A DNA stretch of 64,000 nucleotides from Opitutia bacterium (GTDB lineage Bacteria > Verrucomicrobiota > Verrucomicrobiia > Opitutales > Opitutaceae). Below are positions 8,927 to 17,609 of this stretch, piece by piece. The DNA lies in the NCBI GenBank assembly GCA_016217545.1, contig JACRHT010000017.1:62001-126000 (forward strand), in the 5' to 3' direction. A model generated the notes under the pieces. The model did no database searches. It was given only the letters and a program-made list of their open reading frames with translations, and had not been told where the DNA came from. Every line of letters starts with the position of its first letter. The first letter of the stretch is position 1. The translations under genes were made by a program, and so were the position numbers.

Positions 8927-9541
8927 TCAGCGAAGCGCCACCGGCGGGCCAAGCACTTCGCGCAGGACAAAGGCCCGGCGCAGCGCGCCGCGGTTGCGCA
9001 AATCGTCGAGCAGCGCCCCACGCGCCGCCACCTTGTCCGCGGTCTGCGTGTCGGCCGTCTGCTGCTCGAACTCCGTGCGGCGGGCCGCGGCGGCTTTCAT
9101 CAGCTCGAGCTCGCGCATCTTCTCCGCGAGCGCGGCCTGTTGCTCCAATATCTCGGCGTGACGCTGCGTCTCGAAGCGCGGAACGCTCGCGCGGATCGGT
9201 TCCGGCGCGGATTCGACCACGACCTCGCGCACCAACGGCGGCGGGTTGTCGTAGGGATTCTCCTCCGCTGCGGGAACGGGCGGCGGCGCGGACGGCTGCT
9301 CGTAGCCGCCCTGCCCCATCCCGCGCCGGCGTTCCTCGATCTTGCGCTGGATGTCCTCGCGGATGCGGCGCGTGCGTTCGGCCAGCTCGGGATCGGCGAA
9401 CGGCTTGTCCGCGGAGTCCGCGGGCGCGGCAGGCTCGTCGTCCTTCTGCCCGCGGATCGCCTTGATGACCTGGGCGATCACGCCCGCGATGATCACGAGC
9501 GTCCACGCGTGCTTTGCGACCCAGTTGAGGATTTCTTCCAT
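8927..9541 (-). CDS. Membrane-anchored protein of the FloA operon, unknown function
   Basis: 204 aa. Starts MEEILNWVAKHAWTLVIIAG, giving one N-terminal membrane helix, followed by a charged segment, a proline-rich linker (residues about 85-100) and a helical region (EILEQQAALAEKMRELELMK). The C-terminus ALRRAFVLREVLGPPVALR resembles a short motif that I recall at the ends of small verrucomicrobial and planctomycete proteins; this is recollection, not a search. It begins 22 bases after floA and ends the operon, suggesting a partner of the flotillin-like protein. No enzymatic motif seen. Confidence 0.75.
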   Translation of the reverse strand: MEEILNWVAKHAWTLVIIAGVIAQVIKAIRGQKDDEPAAPADSADKPFADPELAERTRRIREDIQRKIEERRRGMGQGGYEQPSAPPPVPAAEENPYDNPPPLVREVVVESAPEPIRASVPRFETQRHAEILEQQAALAEKMRELELMKAAAARRTEFEQQTADTQTADKVAARGALLDDLRNRGALRRAFVLREVLGPPVALR

Positions 9542-9563
9542 GGGGAGAAGCCGCGCGGGGGGC

Positions 9564-10568
9564 TTACTTCTTGCCCTCGGGGTGCGCGATGGAACCGCGC
9601 ATGGCCGTGTCCGATTGGATGTTCTCCATCTTGTAGTAATCCATGACGCCAAGTCGTCCGGTGCGGAACGCCTCGGCCATCGCGAGCGGCACCTGCGCCT
9701 GCGCCTCGACGACCTTCGCCTGCATCTCCTGCACGCGGGCCTTCATTTCCTGTTCGAGGGCGACGGCGGCGGCGCGGCGGATTTCCGCCTGGGCCTGCGC
9801 CATGTTCTTGTTCGCCTCGGCCTGCGCTTCCTGGAGCTTGGCGCCGACGTTCTCGCCGACGTCCACGTCCGCGATGTCGATCGAAAGAATCTCGAACGCC
9901 GAGCCGACGTCGAGGCCGCGCGCGAGCACGGTTTTGGAAATGCTGTCCGGCGACTCGAGCACGGTCTTGTAGCTCTCGGCCGAGCCGATGGTCGTGACAA
10001 TGCCTTCGCCGACGCGCGCGATGATGGTCTCTTCCTTGGCGCCGCCGACGAAGCGGTCGAGGTGCGTGCGCACGGTGACGCGCGCCTTCACCTTCACTTG
10101 GATGCCGTCCTTCGCCACGCCGTCGATGGTGGTGCGGCCTTGGTCGGGATTCGGACAATCGATGACCTTCGGATCGACGGAGGTGCGAACGGCCTCGACC
10201 ACGCTTTTGCCGGAGCCCTTGGTCGCGAGGTCGATGGCGCAGGCGCGATCCCAACCGAGCTCGATGCCGGCCTTCTCGGCCGCGACCATCGCCTGGATGG
10301 TCGGGACGACATTGCCGCCCGCGAGGTAGTGCGCCGCGATCTTGTCGGTCGAGACCTCAATGCCGGCCTTCACCGCCGTGATGCGTGCCTCGACCACGAG
10401 GCCGTAGGGGACGCCACCGAGGCGCATACCGAGGAGATTCAGCACACTGACAGGCGCGCCGTTCAGGCGGGCTTTGAGCCAGACGCCGATGAACGAAATG
10501 AAGACGCCCACAATGATGAGGACGACAACGATGATGGGGATGAGGAATATGAGGGGGATCGAGCTCAT
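9564..10568 (-). CDS. floA: Flotillin-like protein FloA
   Basis: 334 aa, close to the 331 of Bacillus FloA. An N-terminal membrane segment ([20 protein letters not shown]) is followed by the SPFH/flotillin domain ([20 protein letters not shown]) and a helical EA-rich stretch ([19 protein letters not shown]). Known role: oligomeric scaffold of functional membrane microdomains that influence secretion, signalling and fluidity. It follows two NfeD genes, with a 9-base gap to the shorter one, which is the standard partner arrangement for FloA. Confidence 0.95.
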   Translation of the reverse strand: MSSIPLIFLIPIIVVVLIIVGVFISFIGVWLKARLNGAPVSVLNLLGMRLGGVPYGLVVEARITAVKAGIEVSTDKIAAHYLAGGNVVPTIQAMVAAEKAGIELGWDRACAIDLATKGSGKSVVEAVRTSVDPKVIDCPNPDQGRTTIDGVAKDGIQVKVKARVTVRTHLDRFVGGAKEETIIARVGEGIVTTIGSAESYKTVLESPDSISKTVLARGLDVGSAFEILSIDIADVDVGENVGAKLQEAQAEANKNMAQAQAEIRRAAAVALEQEMKARVQEMQAKVVEAQAQVPLAMAEAFRTGRLGVMDYYKMENIQSDTAMRGSIAHPEGKK

Positions 10569-10577
10569 GGGTTAAAT

Positions 10578-11045
10578 TTAGGATTGGGTGACGATGATGC
10601 GAAAATTGTCGACGCCGACCACGCGCAACGCGGCGCCCTTCGCCACGTGGCCGGAGCGGCTGAAAGCCTCGTAGCGGCGCCCGTCGATCTCGACGTAGCC
10701 GCTCGGCGCGAGCGTCGTGAGCGCGACCGCGTCACGACCGACCACGACTTCCGCCGGAGCCGGCGGGGGCTGGCTGGTGGCGCTGACTGTCGACTGCACC
10801 ACCATGCGTTTGCCGAAGGCGGTTTTCGGCAGCACCACGAGTTCGAGATACAGCATCGCGCCGACGAGCGCCAGCGCGCCGAAACTCGCGAGCAGCCCGC
10901 CGTTGAAGCCGAATTCGCGGAACGACAGCAGACTCCCCGCCGCGAGCGCGACGCCGCCAATGATGCCCGCGATTGCACCCGGCAGGAAAATCTCCGCCGT
11001 GAGCAACAGCGCGCCGACGACAAACAACAGGATGATCGCGTTCAT
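10578..11045 (-). CDS. Short NfeD-family membrane protein
   Basis: 155 aa. Four hydrophobic stretches from MNAIILLFVVGALLLTAEIF through residue about 75, then a C-terminal OB-fold-like NfeD domain (PSGYVEIDGRRYEAFSRSG). It lacks the protease half of its upstream neighbour, so this is the short 'NfeD1a' type. The ATG overlaps the stop of the long NfeD gene in an ATGA. NfeD proteins of this kind are encoded with flotillin-like proteins and are thought to act on or with them at the membrane. Confidence 0.88.
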   Translation of the reverse strand: MNAIILLFVVGALLLTAEIFLPGAIAGIIGGVALAAGSLLSFREFGFNGGLLASFGALALVGAMLYLELVVLPKTAFGKRMVVQSTVSATSQPPPAPAEVVVGRDAVALTTLAPSGYVEIDGRRYEAFSRSGHVAKGAALRVVGVDNFRIIVTQS

Positions 11046-12457
11046 GCTTTGTCCTCCTCCACCACCAAGGCGAAATCTTCCCGCGCGCGCACCACGACGC
11101 GTGTCCCCGACGCGATGCTGCCGAGGGCCGCGCGGGCTTCGTAGCGTCGGCCGGCAATCTCGATCTGTCCTCCCGGGCGCAACGCGGTCGCCGCGATCCC
11201 GCTCGCACCGATCAAGTCCGACGTCCGCGCGCCACCGGCCGCCGCTTGCGCCACCGTGCCCGCCACCGCGTTCACGGTCAGGCGGTCCCAGATCCATCCT
11301 TGCGGCAGGAACCGGAGCAGCACGACGCCGAAGGCCACCGAAAGTAGCACGCCGAGACCGACATTCGACAGCGGCCGCGCAAACGCCTCGCCCGAGAACT
11401 GGATTGGCTCATTCGGCCACAGGTCCGCCATCGACCACACGAGCGCCCCGAGCATCAGCACGAGCCCCGTCACCGCCGGCAATGCCACGCCGGGGAAAAA
11501 CAGCACCTCAGCGAGCACCAGCAACAGGCCGAGCGTGAACAACAGCACCGGCTCGTGCCCCGAAAAACCCGCCACGTAGTGACCGAAGAAGACGACCAGC
11601 AGTAGGAGAATGCCCACGCCGGCAAACAGGCCGTGCGACGGCATCTTGAATTCCAGAAACAGCGCGAGCAGGCCCAGGCCCGTCAGAATTGGAGCGAGCG
11701 CGGTGAGGTATTGCGCGAGCGATTCCGACCACGTGATGCGAAACTCGCGCACCTCGAAGTTGCCCGCGCCGAATTTCTTCGTGAGCAACGCGGTGATATC
11801 GGTCGCGATGCCGGCTCCCAGCAGCGGCTGCGCCGGGTCGCCGTAGGTCTTCATCGCTTCGCTCGCGGTCAGCGTGAGCAGTTCGCCTTTCGGCTTCAGG
11901 ATCGTGTCGCCGATCTTCAGCTCGAAATCCTCGTCGATCATCGCAGAAACCACCTGCCCGCGCAGGCCTTTGCCCTCGGAAATCGAACGCACTTCGGCGC
12001 GAAGAAAACTGACGACCTTCTGCCTCATCGTCTTGTCGATGTCTTTGCCGGAGGAGTCGACCGGCGCGGCTGCGCCGATTTTTCCGCGCGGCGCGAACCA
12101 GATTTCCTCCGTCGTCGCGGCGATGAACGCGCCGGCGGAGATCGCCTGATCGTCGACAAACGTCACCGTCTTGCCCGGAAATTTGCCGAGCGCCTCCATG
12201 ATCTCGAAAGTCGAATCGAGTGCGCCGCCGGGCGTTTTCATGTCGAGCACGACCAGGTCGGCTTTCTGCTCGACGGCTTCCTTCAGGCCGCGCCGGATGA
12301 TGTAGAGCGTGGGCTTGGCGATCTCGTCCCGCACGGGGATGACAAAGGCGACGCGCTTGGCCGGCGCGACCGTCGGCGGGGTGGCGACGGCGTGATCCGC
12401 CGCGAACGACACTCCCACCGCCACGAGGAATAGAAAGGCAAGACGCCCAAGGTTCAC
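11042..12457 (-). CDS. Long NfeD protein: ClpP-class serine protease plus membrane and OB-fold domains
   Basis: 471 aa from a GTG start (VNLGRLAFLFLVAVGVSFAA) that opens a signal peptide; a TTG at 12493 would add 12 residues and is less likely. Residues about 30-220 are a ClpP/SppA-like protease domain, with the probable nucleophile in DDQAISAGAFIAA and a likely catalytic lysine further on in the SSGKDIDKTMRQK region. Four to five membrane helices follow, then a C-terminal OB-like domain (GQIEIAGRRYEARAALGS). Family knowledge: NfeD1b proteases cleave stomatin/flotillin partners. First gene of the four-gene FloA operon. Confidence 0.9.
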   Translation of the reverse strand: MNLGRLAFLFLVAVGVSFAADHAVATPPTVAPAKRVAFVIPVRDEIAKPTLYIIRRGLKEAVEQKADLVVLDMKTPGGALDSTFEIMEALGKFPGKTVTFVDDQAISAGAFIAATTEEIWFAPRGKIGAAAPVDSSGKDIDKTMRQKVVSFLRAEVRSISEGKGLRGQVVSAMIDEDFELKIGDTILKPKGELLTLTASEAMKTYGDPAQPLLGAGIATDITALLTKKFGAGNFEVREFRITWSESLAQYLTALAPILTGLGLLALFLEFKMPSHGLFAGVGILLLLVVFFGHYVAGFSGHEPVLLFTLGLLLVLAEVLFFPGVALPAVTGLVLMLGALVWSMADLWPNEPIQFSGEAFARPLSNVGLGVLLSVAFGVVLLRFLPQGWIWDRLTVNAVAGTVAQAAAGGARTSDLIGASGIAATALRPGGQIEIAGRRYEARAALGSIASGTRVVVRAREDFALVVEEDKA

Positions 12458-12604
12458 AGCATCGGACCATACCGCAGCGCGCAACCGCTGCAAGCGCGCT
12501 CAACTTACAAAGCCCCGAAGCGTTTCAAATTTTTCGCGCCTGACACGCGAGCGGCGCGATTTGGGTTGGTGTGTCGCGGCATTTTTCTTTCAAACCAAGC
12601 CAAC

Positions 12605-13525
12605 ATGGAACGCATCCCGTATCTGGGGCATACGATTTATCGCTGGCAGGTCGGGCCGTCGACCTTCCTCGCCCTGCCGGAAAAGGGCGCGCGCCTGATG
12701 CACTGGAACGTCACTCTCGGCGACGGCAACGTCCGCGACCTCATCTACTGGCCGGAACTGGACAAGCTCGACGACATCGCGAAGGTGCGCGGCGGAAATC
12801 CGATTCTCTTCCCTTTCAACGGCCGCATCTACGACCGCGGCGAGATCGGCTCCTGGCGCGCCGACGATGGCGTGCGTCGACCGATGCCAATGCATGGTTT
12901 CGCGCGGCAAGGCGAGTTCCGCGTGAAGCGCCTCGACGAGCGCGGTTTCTCCGCCGTGTTCGTGCCGGGTGCAGAGGCGAAGGAGGGCTACCCGTTCGAC
13001 TACGAATTCGTCGTCAGCTACCGCTTCGAGGCGAACGCGGTATACGTCGAACTCGAGCTCACCAACCTCGGCCAAACGCCCATCCCGTGGTCGGCCGGCC
13101 ATCATTTCTATTTCAACCTGCCGTGGTCCGCAGGCCTCACGCGGAAGGACTACGTGCTCGAAGTCCCCGCCGCGCGCACGGTGCGCCGCAACGAATCCGG
13201 CCAACTCGTCGACGGCCCGCGCCTGCAACCGCGCGAGACGTTGGACAACCCGGCGCTCATCGACACGGTCCACACCGCGTTGCGCGGCCACCAGTTTCAG
13301 GTCACCGAGCGCACCACCGGCGCGCGTCTGCGTTTTCGGACCGGCTTCTCCAACACGACGGCGAAGGACGCCGCCGTCGTCACCTGGGCCGCCGACGACA
13401 AGGTCCCCTATTACTGCGTCGAGCCGTGGATGGGCCCGCCCAATGCGCCGGAAACCAAACTCGGCCTGCATCATGTCGGGCCAGGCCAGACACAGAAATT
13501 CCTCGTCGACATCACGCACGGCTAA
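12605..13525 (+). CDS. Aldose 1-epimerase family protein
   Basis: 306 aa beta-rich protein. RPMPMHGFARQGEF and SAGHHFYFNLPWSAG carry the paired histidines of the galactose mutarotase/D-hexose-6-phosphate epimerase fold, and VEPWMGPPNA supplies the late substrate-contact segment. Interconverts sugar anomers; the exact sugar is not predictable. Start MERIPYLGHT chosen over an upstream in-frame GTG because it begins the fold. Divergent from the NfeD operon; tatA follows 51 bases later. Confidence 0.88.
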   Translation: MERIPYLGHTIYRWQVGPSTFLALPEKGARLMHWNVTLGDGNVRDLIYWPELDKLDDIAKVRGGNPILFPFNGRIYDRGEIGSWRADDGVRRPMPMHGFARQGEFRVKRLDERGFSAVFVPGAEAKEGYPFDYEFVVSYRFEANAVYVELELTNLGQTPIPWSAGHHFYFNLPWSAGLTRKDYVLEVPAARTVRRNESGQLVDGPRLQPRETLDNPALIDTVHTALRGHQFQVTERTTGARLRFRTGFSNTTAKDAAVVTWAADDKVPYYCVEPWMGPPNAPETKLGLHHVGPGQTQKFLVDITHG

Positions 13526-13576
13526 TCGCGATTTTCGCCGTTACCTTTTCGGCCCGCGCACGTCTAATCCCCGACC

Positions 13577-13912
13577 ATGAATTTCCCGTTCGCGTTCATC
13601 GAAGGCATCGGCGGCCCCGAGCTGATGCTGATCCTCTTCATCATCCTGCTCCTCTTCGGCGCCAACAAGCTCCCTGAACTCGCCAAAGGACTCGGCAAAT
13701 CCGTGAAGGAATTCAAGAAGGCCGCGGCCGACGTCGAGTATCAGATCAAGGAAGCGATGGACGAGAAACCGGAGGAATCCGCCGAAGCGAAGCGCTTCGC
13801 CCCGAAGCCGGTCGCGCCCGCCGCACCGCCGCAGAACGTCACTCCCGCCGCGCCGCCGACGGGCCCAACGCCAACGTCCCAGACGACGCCGCCGGACCAG
13901 CCCAAGGCTTGA
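13577..13912 (+). CDS. tatA: Sec-independent translocase subunit TatA/TatE
   Basis: 111 aa. N-terminal helix with ELMLILFIILLLFGANKLPE, the hallmark of TatA, followed by the amphipathic segment LAKGLGKSVKEFKKAAADVE and a disordered Pro/Ala/Thr tail (residues 75-111). TatA oligomers form the pore that exports folded proteins with twin-arginine signals. tatB/tatC are not in this window. Confidence 0.94.
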   Translation: MNFPFAFIEGIGGPELMLILFIILLLFGANKLPELAKGLGKSVKEFKKAAADVEYQIKEAMDEKPEESAEAKRFAPKPVAPAAPPQNVTPAAPPTGPTPTSQTTPPDQPKA

Positions 13913-13939
13913 TCCCCGGCGGCATCCGCGCCGCCTCGC

Positions 13940-15289
13940 TCAATCGAAAATCGGCCCGCGGCGGAATCGCCACAGGCTGATCGCCACGAGCACGGCCGAC
14001 ATGCCGAGCAGCACGCCGAGTGTCGGCAGCAGTTCGGTGAACGTGCATCCGTTCCACAGCACCAGCGCGAAGCCTTCCATCGACCAGTAGACGACGGTCA
14101 GCTTGCTGAGTTTCTGGATGAACTCCGGCATGAACGACGTCGGAAACCACGCGCCGCCGATGGAACTCATCGTGAGGATCAGCAGCGTCGCCAGCCCCGA
14201 CGCTGCGGCCTGCGTGCGCGTGATCGACGCGAGCAACATCCCGAACGCCGTGCACGCCATCGCCGCCACGAGGCAAATCACGACGAAATTCCCGAAATTC
14301 GAAAGCACATCGATGCCGAACATCAGGCGTCCCGCGAAGAAGAGCGTGACGAGTTGCACGAGCCCGAGTGCGATGCCGAAGAGATACTTGCTCCACAACA
14401 GGTGCGACCGACGCACCGGCGCCGAGAGCAACCGCAGGAAAAGGCCGGCCTTCTTCTCCTCGAAGAGCGATGTCGCCATGCCACTGAGCGAGAACAGCAG
14501 GAACATCATCGCCCAGCCGCCGACCACGCGCGTCGCCGCGGCGTTCTTCACCTGTGCGCCGGCGAGTTGCTCTTTCTCGATCTTGATCACGCGATCCATG
14601 AAGTCGCCGACGCCGCTCGCAGACGCGCCGTCGGGTTTCGCGGACGCCGGGTTCGAGCGCGGGATTTCGCCGCGCGCCATGGTCTCGCGCACTTTGGCTT
14701 CATCGAGGTTGAACGCGCGGCTCACGCTGCCCGCGATCTCGCCGTAGAATTTGTCGGTGTCCTTCGCGCCGATGAACTCCACCGCCTGCTTGCGCAGCGA
14801 CTGCATGAGCAACTGAGGCGCGGCGGTGTAGACGGTTTTCTGGAGCAAGCCCGTCACGGTCTGCGTCTCGATCTCGTTGCGCGGATTTGTGAGGAACTTC
14901 ATGCGCAGCCCGAAACGCGCGTCGCTCGTCGCGTCCGTCGGGAACACGAGGGCGAAGCGGAAGCGGTCGTTCTTGAAGCCCGCGCGCACCACCTCCTCCG
15001 TCAGCGGCTGGAGGCGACCTTGCGCGTCGGCGTCGGTCCCGGTCTCGACGACGCGGAACGCCTTTTCGCGTTTCAGCGCGTCGATCAGTGTCGCCACTTC
15101 CGGCGCGCTGCTCTGGTTCACGATCGCGAGCGGTATGCCGACCGGCCCCGTGTCCTTGCGGTTCACGCCGAACACTTGGCCGAAGATGTAGATCAGCACG
15201 ATCGGCACGAGGAATGTGAGGCCCACCGCGACGCGGTCTTTCTTGAAATTGAGGCAATCCTTGCGGAGGAGCGTGAGGACGAGGTGCAT
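13940..15289 (-). CDS. ABC-2 type transporter permease
   Basis: 449 aa. Layout typical of ABC-2 exporters of the YhgE/DrrB kind: membrane helix near residues 20-40, a large extracytoplasmic domain (about 45-235), then five to six helices (MMFLLFSLSGMATSLFEEKK onward). The segment LLRLLSAPVRRSHLLWSKYL is the conserved coupling region after the second helix. Sits seven bases behind the ATPase gene, so the two form one exporter. Cargo unknown. Confidence 0.92.
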   Translation of the reverse strand: MHLVLTLLRKDCLNFKKDRVAVGLTFLVPIVLIYIFGQVFGVNRKDTGPVGIPLAIVNQSSAPEVATLIDALKREKAFRVVETGTDADAQGRLQPLTEEVVRAGFKNDRFRFALVFPTDATSDARFGLRMKFLTNPRNEIETQTVTGLLQKTVYTAAPQLLMQSLRKQAVEFIGAKDTDKFYGEIAGSVSRAFNLDEAKVRETMARGEIPRSNPASAKPDGASASGVGDFMDRVIKIEKEQLAGAQVKNAAATRVVGGWAMMFLLFSLSGMATSLFEEKKAGLFLRLLSAPVRRSHLLWSKYLFGIALGLVQLVTLFFAGRLMFGIDVLSNFGNFVVICLVAAMACTAFGMLLASITRTQAAASGLATLLILTMSSIGGAWFPTSFMPEFIQKLSKLTVVYWSMEGFALVLWNGCTFTELLPTLGVLLGMSAVLVAISLWRFRRGPIFD

Positions 15290-15296
15290 GGCGGTG

Positions 15297-16214
15297 TTAT
15301 TCGCGCAGGGTTTTGCCGGTCAGGTGAAGAAAGAGATCCTCGAGCGTCGGGCGCTTCAGCGTGAACGCTCGGTCCGGCAAGCCGGCGGCCTGGGTCGCGG
15401 CGAAAAAGTCCGCAAGGCTTGCGCCCGCCGCGAGGAGCACTTCGCAGCGCTCGTCGTGTTCGCGCAACGTCCCGAAGCGCGCCAGCGCCGCGACCGCCGC
15501 GGGCGGCGTGCCGTCGCGCGCAAAACTCACGACCTCCGCCGCGGGCAGGCGCGCGAGCAATTCCTCCAGCGTGCCGAGCGCGAGAATTTTGCCGTGGTCG
15601 ATGATGCCGATACGAGAGCAGAGTCGCGTGGCCTCTTCCATGTAGTGCGTCGAGTAGATCACGGTCAGCCCCTCGCGATTGAGCCGCTGAAGCAGATCGA
15701 AGATCGCGTTGCGCGATTGCGGATCGACGCCGACGGTCGGCTCGTCGCAGAGCAGCAACTGCGGCTCGTGCAGCAGACTCGCGGCGAGATTCAGCCGTCG
15801 CTGCATGCCGCCTGAAAAAGTCTTCACCGCGTGTTTCCGGCGATCCGCCAGCTGCACCGCGGCCAGGCACTCGTCGATGCGCGCGGCGAGCGCCTTGCCC
15901 GCGAGACCGTAGAGGCGACCGAAGATGCCGAGATTCTCCTCCGCCGTGAGATCCTCGTAGAGCGCGACTGATTGCGGCACGAAACCGATCGCGCGCACGG
16001 CATCGGTCGGTCGCCCGGCGAGATTCACGCCGCCGAGCCGCAACGTGCCGGCGGTCGGCTCGCGCAGACCCGCAATGAGCGACATGAGCGTGCTCTTGCC
16101 CGCTCCGTTGGGTCCAAGCAGGCCGAAAAACTCGCCGCGCTCGATCATGAGCGAGACGTCGTCGAGTGCCGTGAGGGCGCCGTAGCGCTGAGTGAGATGA
16201 TCGAATTGCAGCAT
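15297..16214 (-). CDS. ABC transporter ATP-binding protein
   Basis: 305 aa, DrrA/CcmA-like. Walker A GLLGPNGAGKSTL, Q-loop FVPQSVALYEDLT, signature TFSGGMQRRLNLA, Walker B LLLCDEPTVGVD and H-loop STHYMEEATRL are all intact. A C-terminal extension of about 85 residues (from ALGTLEELLARLP) is usual for this subfamily. Cytoplasmic energy source for the permease encoded just downstream. Confidence 0.95.
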   Translation of the reverse strand: MLQFDHLTQRYGALTALDDVSLMIERGEFFGLLGPNGAGKSTLMSLIAGLREPTAGTLRLGGVNLAGRPTDAVRAIGFVPQSVALYEDLTAEENLGIFGRLYGLAGKALAARIDECLAAVQLADRRKHAVKTFSGGMQRRLNLAASLLHEPQLLLCDEPTVGVDPQSRNAIFDLLQRLNREGLTVIYSTHYMEEATRLCSRIGIIDHGKILALGTLEELLARLPAAEVVSFARDGTPPAAVAALARFGTLREHDERCEVLLAAGASLADFFAATQAAGLPDRAFTLKRPTLEDLFLHLTGKTLRE

Positions 16215-16440
16215 GGCGGAAACGAGGATGACGCCGCCAATTCAGCGCCATCCTCAGCCGCTCGCGACGCCCTTTCGGCGTCCGAAAGTCATGGTCAGGC
16301 ATGACCCGGCCGAAATCGTCCCACGCGTGGGAATCGCCGATGCCGCGCGCGTGACGGAGAGGCGGGGTCGCACAGGTTCCCCAACTAGCCCGAAAAATCC
16401 ATTCCACGCATTCACTGCCACTTACGCGACCCTCCGCAAC

Positions 16441-16457
16441 TTGGCACCGCGCTTGCG
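16441..16457 (+). promoter_or_regulatory. Sigma-54-type (-24/-12) promoter
   Basis: TTGGCAC-CGCGC-TTGCG: TGGCAC at 16442-16447 and TTGC at 16453-16456 with exactly 5 bases between, matching the RpoN consensus. The ATG of the small secreted protein lies 30 bases beyond the -12 element, consistent with a short leader. No enhancer-binding protein is encoded nearby. Confidence 0.6.
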
Positions 16458-16486
16458 TGTAGTGGTGGCATCAACCGATACGAACC

Positions 16487-16792
16487 ATGAAGAAGATCAC
16501 TTTCATCCTCTCCCTCGTGAGCGCCAGCCTCACCGTCACCGCCGCCTCCGCCGCCGCGCAGAACCACAACGAAAACGTCGTCGACCTCCCGGCCTACATC
16601 GTCACCGCCCCGCGCTACACGGAAGCCGAGAAGACCATCGCGCAGAGCCTCGAGGCCTTCCGCAACCAGGCCAAGCCCACGGTCGCCGTCCGCACCACGC
16701 TGCCCTCGCTCAACGTCATCGCGCAGAGCGCCCCGCAGCAAGAGCGCCCGGTCGCCGTCGCGAGCAAGACGCCCGCGCAGGTTCGCTCCTGA
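16487..16792 (+). CDS. Small secreted protein with TonB-box-like segment
   Basis: 101 aa. Clear signal peptide MKKITFILSLVSASLTVTAA with cleavage near SAAAQ. The mature protein begins with VVDLPAYIVTAPRYTEAEKT, resembling the short hydrophobic segment that precedes the plug of verrucomicrobial TonB-dependent receptors, but there is no receptor barrel behind it. The remainder is low complexity and probably disordered. Monocistronic: a sigma-54-type promoter lies upstream and a strong terminator follows at 16829-16857. Function unknown. Confidence 0.75.
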   Translation: MKKITFILSLVSASLTVTAASAAAQNHNENVVDLPAYIVTAPRYTEAEKTIAQSLEAFRNQAKPTVAVRTTLPSLNVIAQSAPQQERPVAVASKTPAQVRS

Positions 16793-16828
16793 TCTCCCGA
16801 ATTTTGTTTGTCAGTTGTGTGTGTGTCC

Positions 16829-16857
16829 AACCCGCCCCGCAAGGGGCGGGTTTTCTT
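16829..16857 (+). terminator. Rho-independent terminator
   Basis: Perfect 10-bp stem AACCCGCCCC / GGGGCGGGTT (16829-16838 and 16843-16852) with a GCAA loop and a T-rich tail (TTCTTTT). Ends the small secreted-protein gene. Confidence 0.93.
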
Positions 16858-16892
16858 TTGCGCACGTCCGGCCTCTCACCTTGATTGCCGCC

Positions 16893-17186
16893 GTGACCGA
16901 AGACCCGGCAGCCAACGAACCCGTCCGTGTTCCGATCACCGGCGAGCTCGACCTGCACACGTTTCGCCCGGCCGAGGTCGCAACGCTGCTGGACGACTAT
17001 TTCGCGGAGTGCGTCCGCGCCGGCATCTTCACCGTGCGCGTCGTGCACGGCAAAGGCACCGGCACCTTGCGCGAGACCGTCCACGCACTCCTGCGCCGCT
17101 CGCCGCGCGTCGTCGGCTTCCGCCTCGGCGACGAACACAGCGGCAGCTGGGGCGCGACGCTCGTCACGTTGCGACACGACGCCTGA
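16893..17186 (+). CDS. Smr-domain protein
   Basis: 97 aa, little more than one Smr domain: ELDLHTFRPAEVATLLDDY (the LDLH motif), VRVVHGKGTGTLRETVHALL (the HGxGxG motif) and a C-terminal GSWGATLVTL strand. Smr domains are nucleic-acid nicking or ribosome-rescue endonuclease folds also found at the end of MutS2. Start taken as GTG at 16893 just before the domain; a TTG at 16881 is possible. No good ribosome binding site is visible. Confidence 0.85.
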   Translation: MTEDPAANEPVRVPITGELDLHTFRPAEVATLLDDYFAECVRAGIFTVRVVHGKGTGTLRETVHALLRRSPRVVGFRLGDEHSGSWGATLVTLRHDA

Positions 17187-17198
17187 CGCACCGTCCCT

Positions 17199-17510
17199 TC
17201 ACCTCTCCGGCGGGCGCGTCGCCGGGCGTTTTGGTTTCGGCAGCGGCCCCCAGAGTCGCAGCATCAGCTCGGCGAGATTCAGCATGCTCACGCGCTCACC
17301 GCCACCCGGGCTGAGCGACCGCAGCGCCGGCACTTGCGCCGTCCGCTCGCGAAAATAGTCCCACAGCTCACGTTCGAGTCCGCGCGCGACGTCACCGGGC
17401 AACGCGGACCGCTTCGCCGCCTCCACGGTCTTCATCTGCCAATGCCGCAACTCCTCCGGCTGGCGTTGCCAGTAATCGAAGAGCGATTGTTCGTAGCGAT
17501 TCAGACTCAT
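17199..17510 (-). CDS. Small conserved-looking protein of unknown function
   Basis: 103 aa, cytoplasmic by composition. N-terminal helical part MSLNRYEQSLFDYWQRQPEE, then basic and proline-rich tail (PLPKPKRPATRPPER). No motif recognised. Convergent with the Smr gene, 12 bases apart. Codon usage looks like that of the neighbours, and there is an ATG start, so I take it as real. Confidence 0.6.
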   Translation of the reverse strand: MSLNRYEQSLFDYWQRQPEELRHWQMKTVEAAKRSALPGDVARGLERELWDYFRERTAQVPALRSLSPGGGERVSMLNLAELMLRLWGPLPKPKRPATRPPER

Positions 17511-17609
17511 GCGGCAGAGGTTTTTACACGTTTGGCGAGACGAAGGCGGCGTTGCATTTGAACATTCTATCTGTCTGACTGTCGGCAGTTATCTCAACCC
17601 GACACACAC

